The notes: a model not told the origin generated them from the letters alone. DNA of 64,000 nucleotides from Rummeliibacillus stabekisii (GCF_007988965.1 NZ_BJVD01000010.1:26745-90744), one strand, 5' to 3'. Shown: positions 8,890-17,554, numbered from the stretch's first letter. Numbers and translations: made by a program.

Positions 8890-10533
8890 ATGAAAACAGC
8901 TCGACTTGTACTTGAATATTTAAAAGAGACCGGAGTAAAGTATATTTTTGGCATTCCAGCAGGTTCAGTTAATGCTTTTTTTGACGAACTTAATGAAGTA
9001 CCAGAGATTACGCCAATTGTAACAAAACATGAGGGTGCAGCTTCATATATGGCTGCAGCATATGCAAAATATACGAATGAGTTAGCTGTAAGTATCGGTT
9101 GCAGTGGCCCTGGTGCAACAAATCTCGTGACAGGTGCTGCAAATGCAATGCGTGAACACTTACCGGTTTTATTTATTACTGGATCTGTTCCATTAAATAC
9201 AATGGGGTTAAATTCTTCTCAAGAGCTGGATGCTGCGCCTATCTTTGCACCAGTTACAAAATACAGTGTATTAGTTAAAGACTCAAAAGATATTTTAAAA
9301 GAAATTGTGAAAGCATGCGAAATTGCGTTAAGTGATGTTCCGGGACCCGTTCATGTAGCGATTCCACTTGATCTACAGCATGAAGAGGCGGTTAACACTC
9401 ATATACCGACTCCTGCCAAGAGAAAAGCTATGGTTCCAGATCTCAGCGTAATCAAAAATGTAGCTCAGGAATTATTAACTAGAAAAACGGGCTATATTTT
9501 CATCGGACAAGGCTCCCGTTACTCTACAGATCAAATCATTGAGTTAGCAGAAATGCTTAATTGGCCAATTCTAACAACTCCGGTGGCAAAAGGATTCATC
9601 CCAGAAAACCACCCTCTTCTAAAAGGTATTTTCGGCTTTGCTGGTCATGAAGAGCCTTCCTCTTTAATCAATGAAGGAAATGGAGAGGTATTATTAATTG
9701 TTGGATCAAGCTTAGGTGAAACAGCTACAAATAATTATAATGTGAATCTTACGAAGAACCGTTTTACTATCCAAATGGACTTTGACCAATCTGTATTTAA
9801 TCGAAAATATCCGATTAACTTACCTGTTCTAGGTGATATCAACTTAAGCCTATCATATTTAATTGAGGAATTAAGAGCTGCTGGTCTTACAAGAAACACT
9901 GCTGATTTGGTTGTTCCAAATAAAGTAGGCTTTGAGGAAATGACAGAGGAATATAATACAATCAATGTACTTCTAAGCCTACAAAAATATTTACCAGCTT
10001 CCACTAGATATACAATTGATATTGGTGAGTTTATGTCTTATGTCATCCACCATATGAAGGTTCTGGATTATTCAACATTTGATATTAATGTACATTTTGG
10101 TGCTATGGGAAGCGGTATTGGTACTGCGATTGGTTCACAATTAGCAAATCCAGATCGCCCTACTGTATGCATTACAGGAGATGGTTGCTTCTTCATGCAT
10201 GGTATGGAAATTTTGACTGCCAAAGAATACAATTTACCAATCCTATTTGTTGTAATGAATAATGCTCGTCTAGGCATGGTATATCATGGACATTCAATGC
10301 AATTTAAACGTACACACCCATCATTTGAGCAAGAAGCAATCAATATTAGCGCTCTTGCTACAGCCATGAATATCCCAGCTTATAGAGTAGATGACATGCA
10401 GGATCTTAACGAAGACTTACTGAATAACTTCAAGAATTTAAAGGGACCTGCTGTTTTAGAAATAGCTTTAGTCGATAATAATACTCCTCCAGTGGGCGAT
10501 CGAGTGAAGTTTTTATCTTCTTTCGGAAAATAA
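8890..10533 (+). CDS. Thiamine-diphosphate-dependent enzyme, acetolactate-synthase-like
   Basis: 547 residues with the three-domain plan of the acetohydroxyacid synthase/pyruvate oxidase superfamily. The catalytic glutamate lies in TKHEGAASYM; the central domain binds a nucleotide or is vestigial; the C-terminal cofactor motif is GDGCFFMHGMEIL running to MNNARLGM. The start used is the ATG at 8890, 7 bases after AAGGAG; an ATG two codons earlier is too close to the SD. No small regulatory subunit follows, so a catabolic (AlsS-type) or oxidase role fits better than valine/isoleucine synthesis. The substrate is not determined. Its partner upstream is a c-di-GMP enzyme, an unusual pairing. Confidence 0.8.
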   Translation: MKTARLVLEYLKETGVKYIFGIPAGSVNAFFDELNEVPEITPIVTKHEGAASYMAAAYAKYTNELAVSIGCSGPGATNLVTGAANAMREHLPVLFITGSVPLNTMGLNSSQELDAAPIFAPVTKYSVLVKDSKDILKEIVKACEIALSDVPGPVHVAIPLDLQHEEAVNTHIPTPAKRKAMVPDLSVIKNVAQELLTRKTGYIFIGQGSRYSTDQIIELAEMLNWPILTTPVAKGFIPENHPLLKGIFGFAGHEEPSSLINEGNGEVLLIVGSSLGETATNNYNVNLTKNRFTIQMDFDQSVFNRKYPINLPVLGDINLSLSYLIEELRAAGLTRNTADLVVPNKVGFEEMTEEYNTINVLLSLQKYLPASTRYTIDIGEFMSYVIHHMKVLDYSTFDINVHFGAMGSGIGTAIGSQLANPDRPTVCITGDGCFFMHGMEILTAKEYNLPILFVVMNNARLGMVYHGHSMQFKRTHPSFEQEAINISALATAMNIPAYRVDDMQDLNEDLLNNFKNLKGPAVLEIALVDNNTPPVGDRVKFLSSFGK

Positions 10534-10561
10534 TATTCTAGAATAGTTTTCAAGAAAAACC

Positions 10562-10606
10562 AAAAAGCCATATAATATGGGAAGTTTCCCTTTTATATGG
10601 CTTTTT
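10562..10606. terminator. Bidirectional terminator between convergent genes
   Basis: Long stem AAAAAGCCATATAA/TTATATGGCTTTTT with an inner GGGAA/TTCCC stem. A-run and T-run flank it, so it can stop the TPP-enzyme transcript and the leftward transcript that ends at 10628. Confidence 0.85.
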
Positions 10607-10627
10607 GAATTATTAAACTAAAATATC

Positions 10628-11233
10628 TTATAAAGTTGCGAAGGACTCTGTTACTACCTTACCAATGGCTTGCATGGTTTTCCCTTTAAAACTATCAGGA
10701 ACCGCTTCACCTGTAGGATTACTATAATAATAACTACCGATTTCCTCATTATATGTATAACCTAGTTGTAATAATAATTGCTGTAGGTCCTCAGGAAGTG
10801 CCGCTGATCCTGTCTTTTCTATAAAGTAAGTGGTAGGATAAATTTTCACATCAATATCACCTATCCCAGTATGGACGACAAATAAGTCTTTTTCATGGTG
10901 AACAATCCATTGATCTTTAGAGTATAAGGATATCTTTGCGCCTTCTAAGGCTGAGATCCCTTCTAAATTAACTCCAAAAATTTTATTGATTAGCTGGCGA
11001 ATAACCGGTCCTGTTTGTTTCTCATCAGACTGCTGTAGATACAAATCGATCACTTCTCTAGAAGACAATTTGCCAGGAGCAGATGTAGATCCTTCTATAG
11101 CATTATCTTTTAGTATTGGTGCCTTATCTAAATCTATTCCAAATGCTGAATCAACAGCCTCACAAATCACAGTACCACTAATTTTACCCTCGTAGGCATC
11201 AAGATACTTATCCATCATTTCAGATTTCGACAT
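10628..11233 (-). CDS. Hypothetical protein with two N-terminal repeats
   Basis: 201 residues, SD GGGGGA 6 bases before the ATG. Residues about 8-38 (MDKYLDAYEGKISGTVICEA continuing to FGIDL) and about 61-91 (VIDLYLQQSDEKQTGPVIRQ continuing to FGVNL) are an internal duplication, each ending in FG[IV][DN]L[DE]. The C-terminal half (about 100-201) is a separate beta-rich domain (YSKDQWIVHHEKDLFVVHTG). No membrane segment or signal peptide. I do not recognise the family; it heads a run of leftward genes of immunity-like type. Confidence 0.7.
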   Translation of the reverse strand: MSKSEMMDKYLDAYEGKISGTVICEAVDSAFGIDLDKAPILKDNAIEGSTSAPGKLSSREVIDLYLQQSDEKQTGPVIRQLINKIFGVNLEGISALEGAKISLYSKDQWIVHHEKDLFVVHTGIGDIDVKIYPTTYFIEKTGSAALPEDLQQLLLQLGYTYNEEIGSYYYSNPTGEAVPDSFKGKTMQAIGKVVTESFATL

Positions 11234-11364
11234 GTGCTTTCCCCCTTTTATATCACTCTAATTTAATAATGGCGAAAAAACTGAATATAACAAATATTAA
11301 TATTTCATCTAAGCATTTAACATTAGTTTCATTTATAACTTCACAATAATTGACGGGGCTTTTT

Positions 11365-11820
11365 CTATATAGTCACAGAGGAATCTGTTAGTTCAAAATA
11401 CCATTCTAGGAAGCAGTTAAAGCTTTTCCATTGCGGTTTCAAATTACCAGCAAAAAAATCCTCCATCTGCTGTCCCAATCCCAAGCCTAATACTTCATCT
11501 GTGCTCTTATTATAAAAAAAGCCGAACTCCCCTTCAAAGTTATCCAAAGGAATGTATTCTTCAGGCAGGTTTAAAACGCTATGAGTTCTCCCCATACCTA
11601 ACATATAATCAGAAGAATTAATCATAAACCAACAAATCTGATAGATTTCACGGCGTCTATTGAAGAAAGTTGGTCCATCCTCTGCATGCAGATAAAACGA
11701 TGCAAAATCTGACTCTAAATCGATGCCTAGCTTAACTAATGCACATTCATACTCGTCTGTAATATCTTCAAACCACCAGTTCTTGCTTTTGCAATAATTG
11801 ATTACTTTTTCCGATAGCAT
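11365..11820 (-). CDS. SMI1/KNR4 (SUKH)-like protein, possible toxin-immunity protein
   Basis: 151 residues, SD AAGGAG 8 bases before the ATG. The C-terminal half has the SUKH pattern: EEYIPLDNFEGEFGFFYNKSTDEVLGLGLG, then an aromatic-rich end WKSFNCFLEWYFEL. Proteins of this superfamily often act as immunity proteins that bind nuclease toxins of polymorphic or contact-dependent systems, and many occur as orphans. No toxin gene is present next to it in this window. Family placement is by pattern and not proven. Confidence 0.55.
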   Translation of the reverse strand: MLSEKVINYCKSKNWWFEDITDEYECALVKLGIDLESDFASFYLHAEDGPTFFNRRREIYQICWFMINSSDYMLGMGRTHSVLNLPEEYIPLDNFEGEFGFFYNKSTDEVLGLGLGQQMEDFFAGNLKPQWKSFNCFLEWYFELTDSSVTI

Positions 11821-11943
11821 CTAGACTTCTCCTTCGATATAAAATAAACTACATCCATTATATTCCTGAGTATACCACAACTCATTTTCTTGTGATTAGC
11901 TACAGAATATTAAACTTACTTTCATCATCAACCCTTCGTTGTA

Positions 11944-12579
11944 TTAAGAGAATTGCCAAAAGCCTGCTACTGGATGTTGAATCTCAGTGAGCCCTATGTT
12001 GGCGAAAATATATAGGGAACCAAAACCAAATGGGTAATTGTCCTCTGGATGAAGCAACGTTTCAGGGTAACCATCTTCATCTACTTGAAAGAAAAAAGAA
12101 AGTGATTCTTCCTTTAGTTTGGTAAAGTAATAGTCTTCCTCTTGAATAAGTCTTGGGTTCCCACCTAGTTTAATTAAAAAGGGTGACTCCTTAGACTTTT
12201 TGTCATCGGTGATTTCTCCATCTGAAATTACATGTTTTATAAGACCTGGATTAGTAAAGAGATCTTTGACGCTTTCCTTTGAAATTGGATGCTCAAGCAC
12301 CTTTATTGAACAACTCGGATAAATGTTGTTGTCCAAATATACCTCATAGTCCTCTGGAATGAAGATTGAAATCATGCTCTCAGATTGGAATGGATGAATA
12401 ATGCTTAAATAAAAATAATAGCTTTGATTAGTTTGATGGATAAGGTTTGCTTGCTCATCAAAGAAATCAGGTGCATTCCCGCCTATCCAACCAGTACCAT
12501 GTTCATTCGAAGAACATGGTACTGCATAATAAAGAATACAGTCTGTTCTCTCCACTAAAATATTCGTATAGTTCTTCAT
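11944..12579 (-). CDS. Hypothetical protein, DUF1963/YwqG-like
   Basis: 211 residues. The central and C-terminal parts (KLGGNPRLIQEEDYYF, LSFFFQVDEDGYP, FGFGSLYIFAN) have the look of the YwqG/DUF1963 fold, a family found both alone and among toxin-immunity proteins. Its ATG overlaps the stop of the ankyrin gene by one base (TAATG), so the two are translationally coupled. No signal peptide or membrane segment. Function unknown; the placement is low-confidence. Confidence 0.55.
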   Translation of the reverse strand: MKNYTNILVERTDCILYYAVPCSSNEHGTGWIGGNAPDFFDEQANLIHQTNQSYYFYLSIIHPFQSESMISIFIPEDYEVYLDNNIYPSCSIKVLEHPISKESVKDLFTNPGLIKHVISDGEITDDKKSKESPFLIKLGGNPRLIQEEDYYFTKLKEESLSFFFQVDEDGYPETLLHPEDNYPFGFGSLYIFANIGLTEIQHPVAGFWQFS

Positions 12580-13658
12580 TACACCTCTCCCTCAAGAAAC
12601 TTAATGAGGTATATTTCAGGCTGTGCAAGGAAATCTGTAAAACTGCATAGGTCCGCATAGTTCTGATGCTCTTCGTCATAACAGCCTATCTGACCTCTGT
12701 TATTTGGATTCCAAACTAGCTGCAAATCAGAATAATTATCTATTTCAGCTGATAGGCGCAACATCTCTTGTTTGCCAAGTTTCATTTCAAACGTATCGGT
12801 CAATGCGAAAAAATCGATATAGCCAATGTCAAATTCATTTTGCGCCAATTCAAGACGGGGCTTGTCTCCTGTAAGAAAGATTACCAGTTCATCTGGTAAT
12901 TTATATTTTTTCAGTTCATGCTTTTTATTTTCTAAATTATGCATTTCAGTCGGCTCTAGTGACTTTAAATAACCAGCTAAGTCACTATGCTTATTACTAA
13001 CGGCAATCGTGTAAGGCCTCTCACCGTTCTTTTCTGCTAAAGTCACGTCCGCCCCGTGTTCAATCAAAAATTTAACCATAGTCGTATTCCCCATACGTAC
13101 AGCAACCGTTAACGGAGTCGCTTGATAAGGATAGACTTTATCCGGTTTATTATAATTGATGTCCACCCCTTGATTGAGCAAATAATTGAGTGTCTTCATG
13201 TCATGGTCTGAAACGGCTTCTCTCAATACAGCACCGCCATAAAGCTTTATATTTAATCCCAGTTCATGTATAAGCGGAATATTACTTTTATTGCCATAGT
13301 AGGCCTGTGAATAAGCGTCAGATCCTATTTGATTAAGCATATCTAACTTGGCTCCTTGTCCAGCAATATACCTAACGATGTCTTCCTTACAATAGCGGAC
13401 GGCTTTTAAAAATGCAGGATTATGCTTTGCATTTAGATTGGCCCCATGCTCTACCAGCAGCTTTACCACCTCAAATTTCTGTGATACAAGCGCCAGATCC
13501 AATGGGCTTAATGTAATACGCTTATTAAGTACGATGCCCTGCTCAATATCCCAGCCTTCTGTTATTAATGCTTGTAAAGCAGGAATATCTCCTTGATAAA
13601 TGAACATGGCGATTTCCGGCAGTTCTTTAAACCTCCCAATATCTTTCAAAACAATCAT
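12579..13658 (-). CDS. Ankyrin-repeat protein with unknown C-terminal domain
   Basis: 359 residues from MIVLKDIGRF, with AGAGGTG 6 bases before the ATG at 13658. About five or six ankyrin repeats span residues 25-230; clear consensus copies are SPLDLALVSQKFEVVKLLVE and TPLTVAVRMGNTTMVKFLIE, each followed by HGA[ND][LV]. Residues about 235-359 form a separate domain (LPDELVIFLTGDKPRLELAQ onward) that I do not recognise. Coupled to the next gene by a one-base overlap. Bacterial ankyrin proteins in such clusters are often immunity or inhibitor proteins; that is inference. Confidence 0.8.
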   Translation of the reverse strand: MIVLKDIGRFKELPEIAMFIYQGDIPALQALITEGWDIEQGIVLNKRITLSPLDLALVSQKFEVVKLLVEHGANLNAKHNPAFLKAVRYCKEDIVRYIAGQGAKLDMLNQIGSDAYSQAYYGNKSNIPLIHELGLNIKLYGGAVLREAVSDHDMKTLNYLLNQGVDINYNKPDKVYPYQATPLTVAVRMGNTTMVKFLIEHGADVTLAEKNGERPYTIAVSNKHSDLAGYLKSLEPTEMHNLENKKHELKKYKLPDELVIFLTGDKPRLELAQNEFDIGYIDFFALTDTFEMKLGKQEMLRLSAEIDNYSDLQLVWNPNNRGQIGCYDEEHQNYADLCSFTDFLAQPEIYLIKFLEGEV

Positions 13659-13830
13659 CCCAAACACCTCTCTATCTCTATAATAAGCTACTTACTAATA
13701 AAATAGGTACCTCGGTCCTGATGTTCTACTTTCAGCTTTATGAATGCTTAATGAACTGACAGAGAAGTCGTATATTATAATATGAATGATTTCTCTAAGC
13801 CCTGTCAGAAGCAAAAGATTATAAAACTAG

Positions 13831-13854
13831 AACCGTATAAAATTATATACGGTT
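13831..13854 (-). terminator. Hairpin downstream of the 61-residue gene
   Basis: Perfect 9-bp stem AACCGTATA/TATACGGTT with a 6-base loop, 40 bases after the stop at 13894. The following minus-strand sequence is CTAGTTTTAT, a moderate T-run. Confidence 0.5.
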
Positions 13855-13893
13855 CATCTTTTAGTGTTTTAATTAGGAACACCCATATATTTT

Positions 13894-14079
13894 TTATAAA
13901 CGCTCTAAATCCTGATACTCTTTGATATAAGGACCATCCTCTGCTACATATGAATGGTACAATGCCTTTACTGCAAAATTTTTCTCTAATCCCATTTCTG
14001 ATTTTAGCCTTTTTAATTCATCATGTAACACTCGATGTTCATTGATAAGCTTTAACATAGTTGTTTTATTATACTTCAT
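13894..14079 (-). CDS. Small hypothetical protein, 61 residues
   Basis: Charged, helical protein (MLKLINEHRVLHDELKRLKS) with a tyrosine-rich end. AAGGACGG lies 4-5 bases before the ATG. The size and helical hairpin pattern recall Spo0E-type phosphatases, but the SQELD signature of that family is not present, so I make no functional call. It stands alone with a hairpin after it. Confidence 0.5.
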   Translation of the reverse strand: MKYNKTTMLKLINEHRVLHDELKRLKSEMGLEKNFAVKALYHSYVAEDGPYIKEYQDLERL

Positions 14080-14201
14080 TACATCCGTCCTTTTTTATAA
14101 CTCATATTATTATTATTTTGAAATAACAAAATTCATGGTAAGCATGTGTAGCGATGATCCTCTTGTAGCTGGTATTGTTCTAGTCTTTTATACAAAGTAT
14201 A

Positions 14202-15770
14202 TTATACATTTCTTTCCTCTGTATAAACGTACACTTGGTTACGTCCTTCTTGTTTGGCCGAATATAATGCTTTATCCGCTTTATTCAGAAGCTGATATAG
14301 TGTCTCCTCTTTCTCTTTCGTCGCTTCAGCTACTCCAAGACTTAGAGTAACAGAAATAATTCCATCATTTGTGATGAGTGGGTTTGTTTCTACATGGCTG
14401 CGTATCTGATTAGCTAATACTTCGGCTTCTAACACCGTATATCCCTTCAATGCAAGAACAAACTCCTCGCCGCCATATCGGGCAAAGAGTTCCCCTTTGT
14501 TCAACTGAGCTCGACAAATATTTACTACATGCTGAAGCAACTGATCACCAACAAAATGCCCGTACGTATCATTAACTCTTTTAAAATAATCAATATCCAT
14601 CAAAATCACCGAGAAGGCCAATGAAGTATTCTTTAACTCTGAAAACTCTTGATTACACTTCTGAAAAAATGCACGTCGGTTATAAATTTGTGTAAGTTCA
14701 TCATAAAAAGCTTGATATTCCAGTTGGACCTGCAATCTTTTTAGATCTGTAATATCAGTAAATATAATTAACAGACCTTTATTAGTATTAGCATGCTGTA
14801 GTGGTGACATACGAACTTGATAAGTATTCTCTGAATGATTTGCTGCTCTAAGCTGTAGTTCTTGGTTAAATGCAGTCTTCTTCAAATCAAAAGGAAATGC
14901 ATTTCCTGACAATTCAACCCATACTTTAGCAAAGTCCATTCCAAACATTGATTTATGCAATTTCGGAAACATGCTCTGACATGCTTGGTTAAACTCGATT
15001 AATCGGTTAGATTCATCCAATACGATAACACCATCATTAATACTATTAAATATCACATCTTTAGCAACAGGCATAATCGTAAACATACGTGATGAGCTAA
15101 TAGACCATAAATATAAAAGTGAAGAAAGCCATAAAACCATTGGTACAGGGTCAATTCCTGGAGGAGTCACCCCTATTAAATATATAAAAGCTGTGATTAT
15201 AGGCACTAATTGACCGCACATTAATGCGATTAATTGCAAACGGTAAGCCCTAGCTGTTTCTTTCCAACGAGAGAGTACTAGAAGAAAGGCCACAAACATG
15301 CTGGCAAATGTGAAAACGCCTTGAATCATATACCATATACCTAACTCCAGATGAACATAAGGGGCTCCTAAAGCTGTATCAATTTCAAATACTCTATAAT
15401 ACAGATGGTGGAAATTATTCGTAGCAACTAGCATCAAACTAATACAAGGTATAAGAAGAAGCGCTACACAACCTTTTTTAGTTATCTTCATCCCTAAATA
15501 CTGCATGATAAATAGTAACCCTAAAGGCGGTGAAAATGGCATCCCTATATATTGAACGATAGTCCAAAATTGTACTTGTTCAAGATTTGTAGACAATAAC
15601 CCAAATGCGGAAGCAATACAATAAACAGATGTAAACGCAGTATAAAGAATAAATAGATTGGCGATTTTCGTATAATTAAATTGCTTAACGAAAACGTATA
15701 TGCATAAATACAAATTTAGCACACTTGATGTACAAACTAGAGTTATATTAGCTGTCAAATCCGAATTCAC
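14202..15770 (-). CDS. 7TM-PAS-GGDEF diguanylate cyclase
   Basis: 522 residues from a GTG start at 15770 (GAGG 9 bases upstream). Seven hydrophobic segments occupy about residues 5-225, the pattern of the HisKA_7TM sensor domain. A PAS domain follows (about 235-350), then GGDEF (about 355-515). The catalytic motif is ARYGGEEF, with MDIDYFKRVNDTYGH for metal and substrate binding, so c-di-GMP synthesis is expected. The residues before the motif (NKGELFA) lack an RxxD inhibitory site. It is the second c-di-GMP enzyme in 10 kb. The stimulus is unknown. Confidence 0.9.
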   Translation of the reverse strand: MNSDLTANITLVCTSSVLNLYLCIYVFVKQFNYTKIANLFILYTAFTSVYCIASAFGLLSTNLEQVQFWTIVQYIGMPFSPPLGLLFIMQYLGMKITKKGCVALLLIPCISLMLVATNNFHHLYYRVFEIDTALGAPYVHLELGIWYMIQGVFTFASMFVAFLLVLSRWKETARAYRLQLIALMCGQLVPIITAFIYLIGVTPPGIDPVPMVLWLSSLLYLWSISSSRMFTIMPVAKDVIFNSINDGVIVLDESNRLIEFNQACQSMFPKLHKSMFGMDFAKVWVELSGNAFPFDLKKTAFNQELQLRAANHSENTYQVRMSPLQHANTNKGLLIIFTDITDLKRLQVQLEYQAFYDELTQIYNRRAFFQKCNQEFSELKNTSLAFSVILMDIDYFKRVNDTYGHFVGDQLLQHVVNICRAQLNKGELFARYGGEEFVLALKGYTVLEAEVLANQIRSHVETNPLITNDGIISVTLSLGVAEATKEKEETLYQLLNKADKALYSAKQEGRNQVYVYTEERNV

Positions 15771-15907
15771 GGTTATGTACCTCTTTAAAAATGTTTTTAT
15801 TTTAATTTAGCACAATAACAGATATACATATACTTATTGTTGTTATGACTATGTACATTTCAATCAAAAAAAATGTCTTCTTATGTCGAAAAACTTCCTA
15901 AAAAAAT

Positions 15908-15936
15908 TTGACATTCTAAAAAAAATGATATAAATT
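15908..15936 (+). promoter_or_regulatory. Promoter of the riboswitch-controlled operon
   Basis: TTGACA at 15908-15913, then a choice of TAAATT after 17 bp or TATAAA after 15 bp. It lies about 55-60 bases upstream of the aptamer, in an AT-rich region. Confidence 0.55.
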
Positions 15937-15990
15937 GTTAAATACACGAACAAATATTAACTATATACAATTCAATATTCGTCTTTTTGA

Positions 15991-16182
15991 TTCTTCGTAT
16001 AAACTTGGAAATAAGGTCCAAAAGTCTCTACCAAACTACCGTAAATAGTTTGACTATGAGGAATGACAGAAAACGGCACGTTATCAGCACTGATCAAACC
16101 ATTCATTATTCAGGCTATTTCTCGTTTTTTGTTTTTTCTGTATGTCAAACTCTAGTTATTTTAACTAGAGTTTTTCTTTTTT
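15991..16182 (+). promoter_or_regulatory. Purine riboswitch, guanine class, with transcription terminator
   Basis: The aptamer runs 15991-16063. P1 is TTCTTCGTA/TATGAGGAA; P2 is TTGGA/TCCAA with loop AATAAGG; J2/3 is GTCTCTACC; P3 is AAACTA/TAGTTT with loop CCGTAAA; the closing GACTATGAG places C at the position equal to C74 of xpt, the mark of guanine-type ligands (adenine aptamers have T). The expression platform has a terminator at 16147-16182. The eight bases AGTTTGAC (16047-16054) can pair with GTCAAACT (16144-16151) to form an antiterminator, so ligand binding should favour termination. Confidence 0.92.
16147..16182 (+). terminator. Riboswitch terminator hairpin
   Basis: Perfect 12-bp stem AAACTCTAGTTA/TAACTAGAGTTT with a 3-base loop, followed by TTCTTTTTT. 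Its 5' arm overlaps the bases that pair with the aptamer's P3/J3-1 strand in the antiterminator. Confidence 0.9.
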
Positions 16183-16242
16183 CACTCATATTTATACGAA
16201 ACTATTCTAAAAAGAGAAAATCAACTGGAGAGGAAAAAGAGA

Positions 16243-17094
16243 ATGAAAAACAAAGAACAATATCAATCAATAGGAAAAATAATCAAGGAGAATTATCGTT
16301 TATATCTGGCTGCTCTAGTCATCGTTCTCGTTGCTGAATTAATTGGGTTAAAAAAGCTTCAAATAGGATCTGCTTTAATTATCATATATCCAATGCTTTT
16401 TGCGATTTTGATAAGTGTCTTACTTGGACCTGATATTTTTCGATTTTTTAAAGAAAAGGAATCAAAAAATGCCTCATCACTTGTTCTCGTGGCCATTACT
16501 CCTTTTATGGCAAAAGTAGGTGTACTAGCCGGTGCGAATCTTCCAAAACTAGTTGATGTAGGTCCAGGATTAGCTTTCCAGGAGCTTGGACATGTCGGAA
16601 CGATTTTTCTAGCCTTACCAGTCGCAATATTATTAGGGATTAAGAAAGAAGCCATCGGTGCAACTAGCTCTACATGCCGTGATAAGGATTATGGACTGAT
16701 TTGTCATCTATATGGAGCCAATTCACCAGAAGCAAGAGGCGCCCTGTCTATTTACATCATCGGTTTTTTAATCGGTACAATTTATATCGGTTTTTTGGCA
16801 AGTTTGGTAGCATCCATGAACATTTTCCATCCCTTAGCGCTAGCCATGGCCAGTGGTGTTGGTAGTGGTGTAATGATGGCGGCTGCATCTAGCACACTGG
16901 CAACCATCTATCCAGAATATGCTGATCAGATTGTAATGCTAGCAGGCGCAAGTGATATGTTGGCTGCAATTGTTGGAATTTACTTCACTTTATTCATTTC
17001 ACTTCCTCTTACAAGGAAAATGTATTACTGGCTTGAACCAAGAATCAGCCCAAAACATACACGAGAAACAAAAAATATGAAGGTTGGTAGTTAA
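16243..17094 (+). CDS. DUF3100 membrane protein, candidate purine transporter
   Basis: 283 residues, about eight membrane segments. The stretches GLAFQELGHVGTIFLALPVA, GATSSTCRDKDYGLI and MASGVGSGVMMAAASS are typical of DUF3100 as I know it. SD GGAGAGG lies about 11 bases before the ATG. It is the first gene after a guanine-class riboswitch, so it most likely imports or exports a purine or purine-derived compound; no substrate is proven for the family to my knowledge. The protein is followed within two bases by a second membrane gene, suggesting a two-subunit carrier. Confidence 0.8.
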   Translation: MKNKEQYQSIGKIIKENYRLYLAALVIVLVAELIGLKKLQIGSALIIIYPMLFAILISVLLGPDIFRFFKEKESKNASSLVLVAITPFMAKVGVLAGANLPKLVDVGPGLAFQELGHVGTIFLALPVAILLGIKKEAIGATSSTCRDKDYGLICHLYGANSPEARGALSIYIIGFLIGTIYIGFLASLVASMNIFHPLALAMASGVGSGVMMAAASSTLATIYPEYADQIVMLAGASDMLAAIVGIYFTLFISLPLTRKMYYWLEPRISPKHTRETKNMKVGS

Positions 17095-17095
17095 T

Positions 17096-17554
17096 ATGAC
17101 AATGAATATGCGCGATTGGACTATTTCTCTTTTATTCACTTCTGTTATTACAACCCTTGTGGCTAACCTAATTGGAAATCATATGTCCATTGCAGAATCC
17201 ATTCCAGGTGTAATGATTTTATCAGCTATAGCTTTCATTGGGATATTTTTAGGAAAATTAATTCCTTTAAGAATACCAGCCATTGTTTATGTAATTCTTA
17301 CAGGATTACTTGTTGCAAGTCCTATTTCCCCCATCTCCCAGCCAATCATTGATTACACAGCCAAAATATCCTTTATGGCTCCAATAACAATTGTTGGGAC
17401 CCTTGCTGGAATTGGTCTTAATTTTAAATCCTTTATCAGCCAAAGTTGGAAAATGGTCATCGTAGCAATCTTAGTTTTTACCGGTACATTTCTTATACAA
17501 GCCATTTTTGCTCAAGTGTTCTTAAACTTAACTGATACGTTAGATTCATTCTAA
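17096..17554 (+). CDS. Small membrane protein paired with DUF3100
   Basis: 152 residues from the ATG at 17096, one base after the DUF3100 stop; an in-frame TTG at 17084 inside that gene is possible but weaker. About five hydrophobic segments, with IPLRIPAIVYVILTGLL and FMAPITIVGTLAGIGLNFKS. The look is that of one half of a carrier with inverted-repeat topology. Together the two genes encode about 435 residues, close to a typical secondary transporter. I do not recognise a named family. Tight spacing implies the two work together. Confidence 0.65.
   Translation: MTMNMRDWTISLLFTSVITTLVANLIGNHMSIAESIPGVMILSAIAFIGIFLGKLIPLRIPAIVYVILTGLLVASPISPISQPIIDYTAKISFMAPITIVGTLAGIGLNFKSFISQSWKMVIVAILVFTGTFLIQAIFAQVFLNLTDTLDSF

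Noticed and set aside
13750..13812. CTGACAG...CTGTCAG inverted repeat after the ankyrin gene region
   Set aside because: The arms are short with a loop over 40 bases; no convincing terminator or operator.
15987..16337. Open frame of 116 codons across the riboswitch
   Set aside because: It overlaps the aptamer, terminator and the start of the DUF3100 gene in another frame; low-complexity AT-driven composition and no SD.
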